A DNA stretch of 64,000 bases, taken from NCBI GenBank assembly GCA_963741615.1, contig CAVUIU010000001.1, positions 123,244 through 187,243 on the forward strand, in the 5' to 3' direction. The notes beneath the pieces were generated by a model. It did not search any database and was not told the origin of the DNA. It was given only the letters and a program-made list of their open reading frames with translations. The stretch comes from UBA9676 sp963741615. GTDB taxonomy: Bacteria > Actinomycetota > Actinomycetes > Streptosporangiales > Streptosporangiaceae. Positions 62,427-64,000 of the stretch are shown in pieces (positions within the stretch are counted from its first letter, which is position 1; every line of letters starts with the position of its first letter). Position numbers and translations under genes: made by a program.

Positions 62427-62448
62427 CCGCGGACCGGTTGGTCCGCGG
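62427..62448. repeat. 9-bp perfect inverted repeat with 4-nt loop
   Basis: CCGCGGACC-GGTT-GGTCCGCGG, located 25 nt upstream of the lipoprotein start and 170 nt before the TnpB remnant. It could be an operator, a 5' UTR hairpin, or the left-end hairpin of an IS200/IS605-type element; the last fits the TnpB remnant beside it but lacks a TnpA. Confidence 0.5.
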
Positions 62449-62615
62449 GGGGGCTGCGGATTGCGGTGCCCGGCAAGAAGCTAGTGGTCGTGCACCTGGA
62501 CACCAGGCCGGTGTATCCATGGGAGCCGCGCCTGCGTGTCCCGGGCTGAATTTGTCGGTGGCGGCTGGTGCGCTTGGTGCATGCCACGGCGCCGCAGCCG
62601 AGAATCGGGCCGTAG

Positions 62616-64000
62616 GTGGTGCATCGCACCGCCCGGATGGGGCTGCGTGTCACGCGGGGAACAGCGCCGCCGGCTGCTGGCGCTGCTGGTCTCGGCGGGG
62701 AATGTGTGGGGCGGCCGTGCTGGAGCTGAACGGGTGGCGGCGGGCCCGGCAGGACCTGCCGCTGGTCTCCTACCAGGGCCTGTGCCGGGAACTGGCCGCA
62801 TCCGGGCCGGGCTGTTTCGGGGAATTAAGGACGCCACCACCGGCGCGCGATCGGTGCTGCGCCGCTACTCCGATGCCTGGTTCGCCGCCGCCCAGCGCCG
62901 CCGCGGCCGGCGATGAGCGGGCGCGGTTCCCGCGGCGGCGGCGGGCGCTGATGCCGCCCCGCTGGTACCACGGCCGTTCACGCTCACCGGGCGGCGGCTA
63001 CGGATCCCGGTGCCCGCGGCCGCCGCCGCTATGGGTGCGGCTGGACCGGCACCTGCCCTACCCGCCAGACCAGGTCCGCTCGGTCACCTTGCTGTATGAC
63101 GCCGGGCGGCTCTGGGTCGATGTCACCGCCGAAGTCGCGGTCGCCTGCTACCCAGCGGGGCACGAGCCGGACCCGGGCCGGGTGGCGGGAGTCGATCTGG
63201 GCATCATCCACCCATCGCCGTGGCCGGGCCGACGGCCAGGCCCTGCTGGTGTCGGGACGGGCGATCCGCGCCGAGCACCGCATGCACCTGGCCGACCGCA
63301 AGGCCGCCAAAGAGCGGTCGCCCGCCGCGCGCCCAAGCCGGACAGCGGGGTTCCCGGCGGTGGCGGCACTACCGGCGCCGCCAGCGGCTAGCCGAGGCGC
63401 GGCACCGACGGCGGGTCCGCAGGCCCAGCACGAGGCCGCCAAAACCGTCATCACCTGGGCGGTGGACCGCCGGATCGGCACCCTGGCCGTCGGCGACCCC
63501 CGCGGCGTCCTCAGCATCAAGGCCGGGCGGCGGCACAACCAGCGCACCAGAGACTGGCGCATCGGCCACCTGATCACCGTGCTGGCCAACAAGGCCGAGG
63601 CCGCCGCGATCAACCTGCAGCTGGTGGACGAACGGGGCACCTCCTCCACCTGCCCCGCCTGCCACTCCCGGATCCGCAAGCCGCCCGGGCGGGTCCTGAC
63701 ATGCCCAGCCTGCCAGTTCACCGGCCACCGCGACCTCACCGCGGCCGCCAATATCGCCGCCCGTACCGGCGGCGGCATCACGCCGGCCATCCCGGCCGGC
63801 GTCACGCACCGCCGCGCCGGGGCCCACCTTCCGGGTGTGTCCTCGTCGCGACGTGACCCACGCCGCCGCGCCCATCACCGCGGCGCCCGCGGGTCCCCTC
63901 GCCGGCACCGGCCCGCCCGCGCCAGCCCCACCCAATCTGGCCGGGAGTCGCTCGTCACCCGGCGAGGAGCCTTAATACCTCACGGAATTACAAGGCAAGT
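62616..64000 (+). pseudogene. IS605-type TnpB (RNA-guided nuclease) gene, frameshifted, partial at right edge
   Basis: Pieces in changing frames follow TnpB: RRLLALLVSAGNVW; AVLELNGWRRARQDLPLVSY; SVLRRYSDAWFAAAQRRR; PPLWVRLDRHLPYPPDQVRS; GRVAGVDLGII with the first RuvC Asp; RGSRRWRHYRRRQRLAEARH. The last frame, from about 63424 to the window end, is uninterrupted: AKTVITWAVDRRIGTLAVGD with the second RuvC region, the zinc ribbon CPACHSRI...CPACQF, and GHRDLTAAANIAAR with the third Asp. All catalytic residues persist despite about six frame changes. No TnpA is present; the element's right end and guide RNA would lie at or beyond the edge. Confidence 0.75.

Noticed and set aside
1..64000. tRNA, rRNA or CRISPR loci
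   Set aside because: No tRNA cloverleaf ending, rRNA motif or regularly spaced direct repeat with unique spacers was seen on either strand.

Overview
The window is chromosomal DNA from a high-GC filamentous-type actinobacterium. The evidence is the extreme G/C third-position bias, GTG starts, and actinobacterial signature families: DUF3090, the SCO1664 family, DUF3093, DUF3099, DUF3710, DUF4235, the PASTA-type Ser/Thr kinase, F420-dependent oxidoreductases, the CeoB/CeoC pair, PAC2 and a 6C-type small RNA. Gene order around fabG-fabI-tldD/tldE-DUF3099-moaA and around metH-PAC2-SCO1664-DUF3090-phosphomutase resembles Streptomyces-like genomes. The genus cannot be fixed from sequence reading alone; Streptosporangiales or Streptomycetales-like is the best guess.

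Layout. 0-1.5 kb is mobile-element-like: a minus-strand operon of small genes including two Phd-like antitoxin proteins, then the tail of an IS256-type transposase. 1.7-7.1 kb is a plus-strand ion-homeostasis block: Na+/Ca2+-exchanger-like protein, small membrane protein, KdpD-like DUF4118 protein, universal stress protein and a CPA1 Na+/H+ antiporter. A short leader element of conserved sequence and spacing occurs twice in it. 7.2-8.1 kb holds interleaved inverted repeats, an unrecognised Cys-rich protein with an (EP)n linker, and its terminator. 8.1-19.2 kb has a TetR regulator beside a truncated MFS gene, a TrpB2 enzyme, a PASTA kinase, an ECF sigma/VOC pair, an NHEJ polymerase open in frame into an F420 oxidoreductase, a second F420 oxidoreductase and a 23S rRNA m5U methyltransferase. 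19.3-27.2 kb carries the TrkA pair (K+ uptake control), a frameshifted DUF3710 gene, dUTPase, an AI-2E-type permease, DUF3093, an 18-bp x6 minisatellite, DUF4235, a methyltransferase and small genes.

27.2-33.4 kb and 41.0-47.1 kb are two complete peptide/nickel-type ABC importers (Opp/Dpp family) on the minus strand; the second has its two ATPases fused in one chain. Between them lie a HAD phosphatase, cobalamin-dependent methionine synthase (metH), PAC2, and the SCO1664-DUF3090-phosphomutase operon. 47.5-52.3 kb has fatty-acid synthesis (fabG, fabI) divergent from the TldD/TldE metalloprotease pair. 52.4-54.0 kb is a decayed stretch (phosphotransferase, IS remnant, acetyltransferase). 54.1-59.5 kb has dodecin, DUF3099, a 6C-type RNA with three C-rich-loop hairpins, a PadR-controlled ABC-2 exporter and moaA.

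59.7-64.0 kb is a second decayed stretch: FAD oxidoreductase, small membrane protein, lipoprotein and a TnpB, all interrupted by frameshifts. Long intact genes elsewhere (metH, 1168 codons) argue that the base error rate is low, so the two clusters look like real decay or locally poor assembly. No tRNA, rRNA or CRISPR array was seen.
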